Shown here: piece after piece, positions 6,851-14,146 of the stretch
How the letters are laid out: the number at the start of each line of letters is the position of its first letter
How positions within the stretch are numbered: position 1 is the first letter of the stretch
NCBI GenBank assembly: GCA_003483565.1
Contig: DMYZ01000200.1
Coordinates: 1 to 14,618, forward strand
Direction of reading: 5' to 3'
DNA from: Prevotella sp.
GTDB lineage: Bacteria; Bacteroidota; Bacteroidia; Bacteroidales; Bacteroidaceae
DNA length: 14,618 nt
The notes under the pieces: model-generated
What the model was told of the DNA's origin: nothing
What the model saw: only the letters and a program-made list of their open reading frames with translations
The model's database searches: none
Translations under genes and position numbers: made by a program

Positions 6851-7486
6851 ATGCTTTATGAAGATCCTGTTTTTGTAAAAAACCTGCAGGAATTTATTGA
6901 ATTTTTGGGGACATTTGCTTTTGCAATGTCTGGCATTCGATTTGCTGCGGCTAAGCATTATGATTGGTTTGGAGGGTTCGTTTGTGGCTTCGCTGTAGCT
7001 ATTGGTGGCGGGACGATTCGAGATGTAATGTTAGGACAGACGCCATTTTGGATGACTTCACCTATTTATATTATATGTACAGTGATAGCTCAGATTGTTG
7101 TGGTCGTGTTCAATCATTCTTTGAAAAAATTGGATAATACATGGTTTTTTTTTGATACATTAGGCTTGGCTTTGTTTACAATAGCTGGTCTTCAGAAAAC
7201 ATTAGCTTTAGGATATCCATTTTGGGTAGCTATTATTATGGGGTGCATTACAGGTGCTGCTGGTGGAGTAATAAGGGATGTGTTACTTAATATCGAACCG
7301 GTTATCTTTCAAAAAGAAATTTATGCAATGGCTAGTGTTGTAGGAGGTGTCGTATACTGGATACTCTGGTCTCTTGGAGTTAGTCTGTATATTACCGCTA
7401 TTGTTTCTTTTTTAATAATTTGTATTATTCGTTTTTTTGCAGTTAAATATCATATATCGTTACCAATACTTCATTCAGAGGATTAG
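6851..7486 (+). CDS. UPF0126/TRIC-family inner-membrane protein
   Basis: A 211-residue, strongly hydrophobic protein of the family called UPF0126 (YicG-like), whose members are structural relatives of trimeric TRIC cation channels. It has the internal duplication typical of the family: GGGTIRDV (52-59) in the first half and GGVIRDV (138-144) in the second, each between membrane helices. About seven membrane segments can be drawn (near 15-33, 40-56, 69-88, 99-115, 122-142, 158-175 and 178-197). In TRIC-type bacterial channels the GG-containing kinks line the K+ path; some UPF0126 relatives have been proposed to carry small amino acids, so the substrate is uncertain. Last gene of the rarA unit; a hairpin follows its stop by a few bases. 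Confidence 0.9.
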   Translation: MLYEDPVFVKNLQEFIEFLGTFAFAMSGIRFAAAKHYDWFGGFVCGFAVAIGGGTIRDVMLGQTPFWMTSPIYIICTVIAQIVVVVFNHSLKKLDNTWFFFDTLGLALFTIAGLQKTLALGYPFWVAIIMGCITGAAGGVIRDVLLNIEPVIFQKEIYAMASVVGGVVYWILWSLGVSLYITAIVSFLIICIIRFFAVKYHISLPILHSED

Positions 7487-7490
7487 AGAG

Positions 7491-7532
7491 ATTCTGTTGG
7501 TAAATGAAAATTTTTTCAATTGCTAACAGAAT
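7491..7532 (+). terminator. Hairpin at the end of the rarA operon
   Basis: Starting four bases after the stop of the UPF0126 gene, 7491-7503 pairs with 7520-7532 (13 positions, two G-U pairs). After one A-A mismatch, 7505-7510 pairs with 7513-7518. There is no good T-run after the stem, so it may stop transcription weakly or mainly protect the 3' end. Confidence 0.5.
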
Positions 7533-7684
7533 ATTATAGCTAATTGTTGTAATATATCTCGATGAATGTTTAAAAGGGGAAAAGTAAGTGATTCTTATGT
7601 GTATAAAATGATATAAAGCAACTTTTTTTAAGTATTTTCAAAATATTTTGCTTGAAGGAAGTACATTTATTAAAAAAAATGTTA

Positions 7685-7692
7685 TACCTTTG
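7685..7692 (+). promoter_or_regulatory. -7 box of the OmpA-like gene
   Basis: TACCTTTG fits TAnnTTTG and lies 66 bases before the ATG at 7759, giving a leader of roughly 60 bases that is A-rich and lacks a Shine-Dalgarno site, as in highly expressed Bacteroidetes genes. No TTTG occurs at the normal -33 spacing. The upstream stretch 7533-7684 is AT-rich, holds a 12-bp palindrome (7639-7650) and shows no gene. Confidence 0.7.
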
Positions 7693-7758
7693 CAGTAATC
7701 TTAGGTAATTGTAAAGAATTGAAAAAAGAAAACATTAATATTAATAATTAGAGTAATT

Positions 7759-8901
7759 ATGAAAAAGTTATTTATTGTATTAGCTTTTGCAGGTCTCTCA
7801 ATGTCATCCTTCGCTCAGGATGCAGATCCTGTAGAAAAGTACAGTGTTGCAACTAATTCTTTTTGGAGTAACTGGTTTGTTCAGGCTGGTGCTGACTGGA
7901 ATGCATGGTATTCTGATGAAGAACATGGTATGGATCTTTCAAAGAGTCCTTTGAAAAAATTCCGTGCTAATCCTGGTGCTTCTATTGCTTTTGGTAAGTG
8001 GTTCACTCCAAGTCTTGCTCTTCGTACAAAGGTTCAAGGTATTTGGGGTAAGTCTGTAATTAATGACAATACAACTGGAAACAGTATGAAGTATTGGACT
8101 GTTAATGAACAGGTGATGTTTAATTTGAGCAATATGTTCTTTGGATATAACCCAACACGTGTGTGGAATATGAACGTTTTTGGTGGCGCCGGTATTTCTC
8201 GTAATATGAGTGGCAACCAGTATACCGCTAACCTCAGTGCAGGTGTTCAGTCTGCATGGCGTTTGAATAAAATTGCCAGTGTCTATGTTGAAGGTGGATA
8301 TATTGTTCATGGAAGTCATTTTGATGGCTATTCTAAGATTAATGATCGTGGTTGGGATGGCCGTGATAATCAGCTTTATGCTGAGGTAGGACTGAGCTTT
8401 AACCTCGGAAAGTCTACATGGAATAAGGTTCCTGATGTAGATGCTATCAAGGCTCTTTCTCAAAGTCAGATAGATGCTCTTAACAGCCAGCTTAATGATG
8501 CTAATGCTGAGAATGCTCGTCTGAAAGAAATGTTGAAGAACCAACAATCTGCTACAACTGCTTCTGAAAAAGTATATGTTACAACTCCTGTATCAGTATT
8601 CTTTAACTTGGGTAAGTCAAAGGTTGCTTCTAAAAAAGATCTTGTCAATGTTCAGGCTCTTGCAAATTATGCTAAGGACAACAATGCAAATTTGCTCGTA
8701 ACAGGTTATGCTGATAGTGCAACAGGTACTCCAGAGTACAATCAGAAGTTGTCCCAAAAACGTGCTGATATTGTAGCTGATGCACTCGTCAATAATATGG
8801 GTGTGAACCGTTCACAGGTTTCTACGGCTGCTAAGGGCGGAGTAAAAGACCTTTCTCCAGTATCTTATAACCGTCGCGCTACTGTTGAGATTACAAAGTA
8901 A
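7759..8901 (+). CDS. OmpA-family outer-membrane protein
   Basis: A 380-residue envelope protein that links the outer membrane to peptidoglycan. A signal peptide covers 1-19 (KKLFIVLAFAGLSMSSFA, mature start Gln20). Residues about 30-220 alternate polar and aromatic residues as in a beta-barrel, ending in LYAEVGLSFNLG. A coiled-coil linker follows (226-264, from DVDAIKALSQSQIDALNSQL), and then the OmpA C-terminal peptidoglycan-binding domain (about 277-380). In that domain Asp319 (TGYADS) and Arg335 (LSQKRA) correspond to the residues that bind diaminopimelate in OmpA. The barrel is larger than the eight-strand E. coli one, as is common in Bacteroidales, where such proteins are abundant surface antigens. 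It has its own promoter and a strong terminator, so it is monocistronic; its high use of a few favoured codons fits high expression. Confidence 0.94.
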   Translation: MKKLFIVLAFAGLSMSSFAQDADPVEKYSVATNSFWSNWFVQAGADWNAWYSDEEHGMDLSKSPLKKFRANPGASIAFGKWFTPSLALRTKVQGIWGKSVINDNTTGNSMKYWTVNEQVMFNLSNMFFGYNPTRVWNMNVFGGAGISRNMSGNQYTANLSAGVQSAWRLNKIASVYVEGGYIVHGSHFDGYSKINDRGWDGRDNQLYAEVGLSFNLGKSTWNKVPDVDAIKALSQSQIDALNSQLNDANAENARLKEMLKNQQSATTASEKVYVTTPVSVFFNLGKSKVASKKDLVNVQALANYAKDNNANLLVTGYADSATGTPEYNQKLSQKRADIVADALVNNMGVNRSQVSTAAKGGVKDLSPVSYNRRATVEITK

Positions 8902-8925
8902 AGTGTATACTTTATTCAAAAATAG

Positions 8926-8963
8926 AAATCCTGTTGCATTAAAGCAACAGGATTTTTTGTTTT
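8926..8963 (+). terminator. Intrinsic terminator of the OmpA-like gene
   Basis: A 12-bp perfect stem (8926-8937 with 8944-8955) encloses a 6-base loop, ATTAAA, and runs into a T-rich tract (8953-8963). It starts 25 bases after the stop codon. Together with the promoter box at 9054 it separates the porin gene from the Bat operon. Confidence 0.9.
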
Positions 8964-9053
8964 TATCCTTGAAAGTTTCTTAATTTGTTAGGTATAAGAA
9001 GCAATTTTAATATAATTTAGTTACCTCCATTTCTTTCAACCATAATAAATGCG

Positions 9054-9061
9054 TACTTTTG
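9054..9061 (+). promoter_or_regulatory. -7 box of the Bat operon
   Basis: TACTTTTG matches TAnnTTTG and ends 51 bases before the moxR ATG. The -33 element is weak: no TTTG at 19-20 bases, only a TTTC at 9034-9037. No further match is seen between the genes of the operon, so the whole array is likely transcribed from here. Confidence 0.6.
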
Positions 9062-9112
9062 TGCTTGTAAAAGATTTTTAGTAAGTAGAATCTATATAAG
9101 TATTTAAATATT

Positions 9113-10108
9113 ATGGCAGAAGCAATAGATATCCGTGAACTTAATATTCGGATAGAACAGCAAAGTCAGTTTGTAACTAACCTTACAACTGGAATGAACA
9201 GGGTTATTGTTGGGCAGAAGCATCTGGTTGATTCTCTCCTTATTGGTCTCTTAAGTGATGGCCATATCTTGTTGGAAGGTGTGCCTGGTTTGGCTAAAAC
9301 CTTGGCTATAAAAACACTGTCACAATTAATTGATTCAGAGTATAGCCGAATACAGTTTACTCCAGATTTGTTGCCAGCAGATGTCGTTGGTACTATGATT
9401 TATTCTCAGAAAGATGAGACCTTTCAAGTAAAGAAGGGTCCCGTGTTTGCTAATTTCGTTCTTGCTGATGAAATTAATCGTGCTCCGGCCAAAGTACAAA
9501 GTGCGTTGCTTGAAGCAATGCAGGAACATCAAGTTACTATTGGAGATACCACTTTTCTATTGCCTAATCCTTTTTTAGTTATGGCTACCCAGAATCCGAT
9601 AGAACAGGAAGGTACTTATCAGTTACCTGAAGCTCAGATGGACCGTTTTATGTTGAAGATCGTTATCGACTATCCGACACTGGAAGAGGAAAAACAAATT
9701 ATTCGTGAAAATTTGCAGAGCAAATTGCCTGTCGTTACTCCTGTTATTACAGCCAGTGAGATTGTTAAAGCTCGTGACGTTGTTAATCAGGTCTATATTG
9801 ATGAGAAAATAGAGCAGTATATTGCTGATATCGTTTTTGCCAGTCGCTATCCTGATCGTTATGGATTGAAAGAACTTAAGGGATTGATTACTTATGGAGG
9901 AAGTCCTCGTGCCAGTATTAATCTAGCTAAAGCTGCTCGTTCTTTTGCTTTCATCAAGCATAGAGGCTATGTGGTCCCTGAAGATGTAAGAGCTGTTGCA
10001 TATGATGTCCTTCGTCATCGTATAGGTTTGAGTTATGAGGCTGAGGCTGATAACATAACGTCAGAGGAAATTATTAGTAAAATTATTAATAAGGTAGAGG
10101 TGCCTTAA
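9113..10108 (+). CDS. moxR: MoxR-family AAA+ ATPase, first gene of the Bat operon
   Basis: A 331-residue cytosolic AAA+ ATPase, thought to act as a chaperone-like motor on or through VWA-domain partners. Walker A is GVPGLAKT (56-63), a MoxR-typical form with Ala before Lys. Walker B is LADEINR (117-123) with Asp119/Glu120, sensor 1 ATQNP (158-162), and the arginine-finger region DRF with Arg178. The sequence QFTPDLLPADVVGT (81-94) is a further MoxR hallmark. Length is normal. Only two bases separate its stop from the DUF58 gene, a coupling seen in most MoxR operons. It should power the VWA proteins coded downstream; the substrate matured or remodelled is unknown. Confidence 0.95.
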   Translation: MAEAIDIRELNIRIEQQSQFVTNLTTGMNRVIVGQKHLVDSLLIGLLSDGHILLEGVPGLAKTLAIKTLSQLIDSEYSRIQFTPDLLPADVVGTMIYSQKDETFQVKKGPVFANFVLADEINRAPAKVQSALLEAMQEHQVTIGDTTFLLPNPFLVMATQNPIEQEGTYQLPEAQMDRFMLKIVIDYPTLEEEKQIIRENLQSKLPVVTPVITASEIVKARDVVNQVYIDEKIEQYIADIVFASRYPDRYGLKELKGLITYGGSPRASINLAKAARSFAFIKHRGYVVPEDVRAVAYDVLRHRIGLSYEAEADNITSEEIISKIINKVEVP

Positions 10109-10110
10109 TC

Positions 10111-10980
10111 ATGAATACAGAAGAAATTCTAAAGAGAGTCCGCAAGATCGAGATCAAAACACGTGGATTGAGTCAGAATATTTTTGCCGGTCAATATCAT
10201 TCTGCTTTCAAAGGTAGGGGTATGGCTTTTGCAGAGGTAAGAAGCTATCAGTTCGGCGATGATGTCAGAGATATTGACTGGAATGTTACAGCACGCTATC
10301 ATAGGCCTTTTGTTAAAGTCTTTGAAGAAGAGCGTGAACTTACAGTTATGCTTCTGATCGATGTAAGTGGCTCTTTAGATTTCGGAACTTGCCATCAGAC
10401 AAAGCGGGATGTCGTTACAGAGGTCGCTGCAACGCTGGCTTTCAGTGCTATACAGAATAATGATAAGATTGGTGTTGTTTTCTTCTCTGATAAAGTGGAA
10501 AAGTATATACCTCCAAAGAAGGGGCGTAAGCATATTTTGTATATTATTCGCGAAATGCTTGATTTCCATCCTCAAAGTCTGAAGACAAATATTAGTGTTG
10601 CTCTTGAATATCTTAACAGGGTAATAAAACGTCGTTGTACGGCTTTTGTTCTTAGTGATTTTTATGATACTCATGATTTTGAGAAACCATTACAGATAGC
10701 CAATCAGAAACATGATGTCGTGGCTATTCAGGTGTATGATCCGAGAGCTCAATCTATCCCTGACATAGGGTTACTTAAAGTTGTAGATGCTGAGACCGGG
10801 CATGAGATGTTTATTGATACATCCTTAAAAAAACTCCGTCATGATCATGAACAAGCTTGGAAGATAAAAGAGCTGATGCTGAAGGAAATGTTTGCTAAGA
10901 GTCATGTTGATTGGACAAGGATTGCTACTAATCAGGATTTTGTTCAGTCGCTACTATTACTCTTTAAACGTAGAAATTAA
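10111..10980 (+). CDS. DUF58 (VWA-like) protein of the Bat operon
   Basis: A 289-residue cytosolic protein with a DUF58 region and a degenerate VWA fold. The DUF58 signature runs through RGMAFAEVRSYQFGDDVRDIDW (36-57) and ARYHRPFVKVFEEERE (61-76). A MIDAS-like set follows: Asp84-Val-Ser86-Gly-Ser88, Thr159 (KTNIS) and Asp183 (LSDF), so metal binding looks intact. There is no signal peptide or membrane segment. It is tightly coupled to moxR and precedes the membrane partners by 26 bases, which suggests it is the soluble adaptor of the MoxR complex. This role is inference from the family, as DUF58-MoxR pairs have few direct studies. Confidence 0.92.
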   Translation: MNTEEILKRVRKIEIKTRGLSQNIFAGQYHSAFKGRGMAFAEVRSYQFGDDVRDIDWNVTARYHRPFVKVFEEERELTVMLLIDVSGSLDFGTCHQTKRDVVTEVAATLAFSAIQNNDKIGVVFFSDKVEKYIPPKKGRKHILYIIREMLDFHPQSLKTNISVALEYLNRVIKRRCTAFVLSDFYDTHDFEKPLQIANQKHDVVAIQVYDPRAQSIPDIGLLKVVDAETGHEMFIDTSLKKLRHDHEQAWKIKELMLKEMFAKSHVDWTRIATNQDFVQSLLLLFKRRN

Positions 10981-11006
10981 TAAATAGGATTCTCTTCATT
11001 CTAAAT

Positions 11007-12086
11007 ATGAATAAGTTGTCTAAATATATAATTTTATTAATATTCTTTTTCCTGTGTAATTTTAATTTGAACGCCCAGGTTCAGGTTAGTCAGGAAATAG
11101 ATTCTATAGCTATTCTTATAGGTCAGCAAACGGATCTTCGTGTCAAGGTAACGTTGCCAAAGATTAAGCGTGTCGTTTTTCCTTCTTATAAACGGAGTCA
11201 GTATCTTATACCGGGAGTTGAAGTTTTAAAAATGAAGGATGATACTGTAGAAGTGGATAATCAGACAATGACGGTTACTCGCTCTTATACATTAACTTCA
11301 TTTGATCAACATGTTTATGCTATTCCTGCCTTGAAAGTAAAGGTTGATGGGAAAGTTTATCAAGGTAATCAATTGGCTTTGAAAGTTCTGACTATACCTG
11401 TTGATACTCTTCATCCAAATCAGTTTTATCCTCCCAAGGATGTTCAAGACAATCCATTTCAATGGAAGGAATGGGCCTCATTGTTTTGGTTGAGTATATT
11501 GATGTTATTATGTTGTGCTTTTGTGATTTACCTTCGTGATAGACTTTTGAAAAACAAGCCTGTTATTGTTAGAATTCGTACTGTCAAGCGAGTACCTGCT
11601 CATCAGCAGGCCTTGAATGAGATTGATGAGATTAAGCAGCGACGGGTAGATAATCAGGAAAGTCAGAAAGAATATTATACCAAATTAACGGATGCATTGA
11701 GAGAATACATTGTAAAACGTTTTGGTTTCAATGCTATGGAGATGACAAGTTTTGAAATTATCGATCGTTTACAGCATAGTGGTGATCCTAAGATGATAGC
11801 CGAATTACGTGAAATCTTTCAGACTGCAGATTTAGTAAAGTTTGCAAAATATGAAACACTGATCAATGAAAATGATATGAATTTAGTGAATGCTGTCAAT
11901 TTTATTGATCAGACGAAGACGGATGAACAGGTTCATGAGGAGCGTATTGTGCCACATTTAAGTGATGATGATATTAAGGTTAAGAAAAACCGTAAGGTAA
12001 TCAAGACACTGATATTTGTTATTATTTTTGTAGCATTGTTTTTGATGGGATATGTTATATATAATATATTTATGTTACTGTATTAA
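11007..12086 (+). CDS. BatD-like two-TM envelope protein of the Bat operon
   Basis: A 359-residue protein. A signal peptide covers 1-23 (LCNFNLNA before Gln24). Residues about 25-150 look like a periplasmic beta-sandwich, with VTRSYTLTSFDQHVYAIPALKVKVDG recalling the Ig-like repeat of BatD. A membrane helix (157-176) leads to a charged helical region (180-332) that I read as cytosolic; YYTKLTDALREYIVKRFG (223-240) and MEMTSFEIIDRL (244-255) resemble DUF4381-type domains. A second helix spans about 333-356. With a cleaved signal the protein starts in the periplasm and returns there, leaving the middle domain in the cytosol, where it could contact MoxR or the DUF58 protein. In the Bacteroides operon this slot, between the DUF58 gene and batA, is held by an unnamed gene, so I give no symbol; true batD would lie past the window end. 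Confidence 0.8.
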   Translation: MNKLSKYIILLIFFFLCNFNLNAQVQVSQEIDSIAILIGQQTDLRVKVTLPKIKRVVFPSYKRSQYLIPGVEVLKMKDDTVEVDNQTMTVTRSYTLTSFDQHVYAIPALKVKVDGKVYQGNQLALKVLTIPVDTLHPNQFYPPKDVQDNPFQWKEWASLFWLSILMLLCCAFVIYLRDRLLKNKPVIVRIRTVKRVPAHQQALNEIDEIKQRRVDNQESQKEYYTKLTDALREYIVKRFGFNAMEMTSFEIIDRLQHSGDPKMIAELREIFQTADLVKFAKYETLINENDMNLVNAVNFIDQTKTDEQVHEERIVPHLSDDDIKVKKNRKVIKTLIFVIIFVALFLMGYVIYNIFMLLY

Positions 12087-12113
12087 GTACAAGGATAGGA
12101 TAGAGGAATAAAA

Positions 12114-13112
12114 ATGGAATTTGCAAGTAAAGGATACTTTTTTCTTCTGCTGTTGCTGATACCTTATATATTATGGTATTTTTTATACAGAAAGAAGAGT
12201 GAACCTACGATGAGGCTTAGTGATACGAATACGTATCGTTATGCTCCTAAAAGTTGGCGTATTAGGTTAATACACCTGCCAATGCTCCTGCGATGCATTA
12301 CATTTACCTTAATTGTTGTTATTTTGGCTCGTCCTCAGACTCATAATTCATGGGATAATAAGTCTGTTGAAGGAATAAATATAATGATGGCGATGGATGT
12401 GTCTACAAGTATGTTGGCTGAAGATTTGAAGCCGAATCGTATAGAAGCTGCTAAAGATGTGGCATCAGAGTTTATTTCCGGACGTCCTAATGATAATATT
12501 GGTTTGACAATCTTTGCCGGTGAGGCTTTTACTCAATGTCCAATGACTACAGACCATGTCAGTCTGCTGACTCTTTTGAAGAATGTCCGTACTGATATAG
12601 CAGCCCGTGGATTGATTGATGACGGTACGGCTATTGGTATGGGCTTGGCTAATGCTGTAAGCCGTTTGAAGGATGCCAAAGGAAAAAGCAAGGTTGTTAT
12701 TCTGCTTACTGATGGTAGTAATAATATGGGTGATATCTCACCAATGACCGCTGCAGAGATTGCAAAAAGTTATGGAATCCGCATTTATACTATTGCTGTC
12801 GGTACAAATAAGGTGGCCCCTTATCCGGTGATGGTAGCTGGAGGAATTCAATATATTAATATGCCGGTAGATATTGATACTCAGACTTTAAAAGATATTG
12901 CAGCTACAACGGATGGTAATTTTTATAGAGCTACCAATACTACCCAGTTGAAGAAGATTTATAAAGATATAGATAAATTGGAAAAATCAAAGATGGATGT
13001 GAAGCATTTTGCTAAGCGTTATGAGGCTTATCAGCCTTTTGCGCTGGCGGCAGTCTTTTTTCTTTTTATGGAGATATTTCTTCGTATTACTTGGTTTAGA
13101 AGAATTCCTTAG
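12114..13112 (+). CDS. batA: BatA, membrane-anchored VWA protein
   Basis: A 332-residue inner-membrane protein with two N-terminal helices (about 7-25 and 54-73), a VWA domain (about 87-290) and a C-terminal helix (about 306-326). The MIDAS metal site is complete: Asp95-Val-Ser97-Thr-Ser99 (MAMDVSTSM), Thr172 (DDGTAIG) and Asp200 (LLTDGSNN), so it should bind a divalent cation and a protein ligand. ARPQ (72-75) just after the second helix is a BatA/BatB hallmark. In Bacteroides fragilis the bat genes were linked to tolerance of air exposure. The stop lies 8 bases before batB. The two proteins are clear paralogues and may form a complex. Confidence 0.94.
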   Translation: MEFASKGYFFLLLLLIPYILWYFLYRKKSEPTMRLSDTNTYRYAPKSWRIRLIHLPMLLRCITFTLIVVILARPQTHNSWDNKSVEGINIMMAMDVSTSMLAEDLKPNRIEAAKDVASEFISGRPNDNIGLTIFAGEAFTQCPMTTDHVSLLTLLKNVRTDIAARGLIDDGTAIGMGLANAVSRLKDAKGKSKVVILLTDGSNNMGDISPMTAAEIAKSYGIRIYTIAVGTNKVAPYPVMVAGGIQYINMPVDIDTQTLKDIAATTDGNFYRATNTTQLKKIYKDIDKLEKSKMDVKHFAKRYEAYQPFALAAVFFLFMEIFLRITWFRRIP

Positions 13113-13120
13113 TATATATT

Positions 13121-14143
13121 ATGTTTAGATTTGAAGATCCTATATATTTTTGGTTGTTGCTCATCATACCATTTTTGGTTTTGATTTTCTTTTGGAGTGA
13201 GCATCTGAGAAGAAGCAAATTGAAAAAATTTGGTGACAGGGATTTGATCCGTCAGCTTATGCCAGATAGATCTCGTTTTCGTCCATTAGTTAAATTTTGT
13301 ATGCTGATTGTGGCTTTGGCTTTGCTTATAGTGATGCTGGCTCGTCCTCAGATGGGTACACATATATCTCATGAGAAAAGAAATGGGATAGAAACTATGA
13401 TTGCTATGGATATATCAAACTCTATGCTCGCAGAAGATGTGATGCCATCCCGATTAATGAAAAGCAAAATGTTGGTAGAAAATCTTATAGATCACTTTAC
13501 TAATGACCAGATTGGATTGGTCGTTTTTGCAGGTGAAGCTTATGTACAGCTACCTATTACGACTGATTATGTCTCTGCCAAGATGTTTTTGCAAAATATT
13601 AATCCAAGCTTGATCCAGACTCAGGGTACTGATATTGCCGATGCCATTAATACGTGTCTGCATTCTTTTACCCCAAATGATAAAGTAGGGAAGGCTATTA
13701 TAGTTATCACCGATGGTGAAGATCATGAAGGCGGTGCTGTAGAGGCAGCTGAGCAAGCAAAAAAACAGGGCATTAATGTTTTTATTTTGGGTATTGGTGA
13801 TCCCAAGGGGGCACCTATCCCTATGGGAAATGGGGATTATCTGAAGGATCGTTCAGGAAATACGGTTATGACAAAATTGAATGAACAAATGTGTCAGGAA
13901 CTGGCACAGGCTGGTAGCGGCAAGTATATTCATGTTGATAATACCAATGATGCTGAGGATGAACTAAATGAGGACCTTACAAAGTTGCAAAAGGGTGAGA
14001 CCGATTCTGTTATTTATAGTGATTATAATGAACAGTTTCAGTATGTGGGTATACTTCTGCTAGTTGTGTTGGTCTTGGAATTATGTATTCTTGACAGGAA
14101 AAACCCGTTGCTTAAGAATATAACAATATTCAAAAGAAAGTAG
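13121..14143 (+). CDS. batB: BatB, membrane-anchored VWA protein
   Basis: A 340-residue paralogue of BatA with the same plan: helices near 8-25 and 57-73, ARPQMGTH (74-81), a VWA domain (about 91-290) and a C-terminal helix (about 307-327, starting near FQYVGILLLVV). MIDAS residues are Asp97-Ile-Ser99-Asn-Ser101, Thr170 (QGTDIADA) and Asp198 (VITDGEDHEGG). The acidic linker DAEDELNEDLTKLQKGETDS before the last helix is typical of BatB. It is followed three bases later by batC. In relatives such as Leptospira, BatA and BatB associate in the membrane; the same is expected here but is inferred. Confidence 0.94.
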   Translation: MFRFEDPIYFWLLLIIPFLVLIFFWSEHLRRSKLKKFGDRDLIRQLMPDRSRFRPLVKFCMLIVALALLIVMLARPQMGTHISHEKRNGIETMIAMDISNSMLAEDVMPSRLMKSKMLVENLIDHFTNDQIGLVVFAGEAYVQLPITTDYVSAKMFLQNINPSLIQTQGTDIADAINTCLHSFTPNDKVGKAIIVITDGEDHEGGAVEAAEQAKKQGINVFILGIGDPKGAPIPMGNGDYLKDRSGNTVMTKLNEQMCQELAQAGSGKYIHVDNTNDAEDELNEDLTKLQKGETDSVIYSDYNEQFQYVGILLLVVLVLELCILDRKNPLLKNITIFKRK

Positions 14144-14146
14144 AAA

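Noticed and set aside
7939..8547. A 202-codon open frame on the minus strand inside the OmpA-like gene
   Set aside because: It is fully antisense to a well-supported gene, its protein has no recognisable motif, and no promoter box lies ahead of it. It reflects the codon use of the porin gene.
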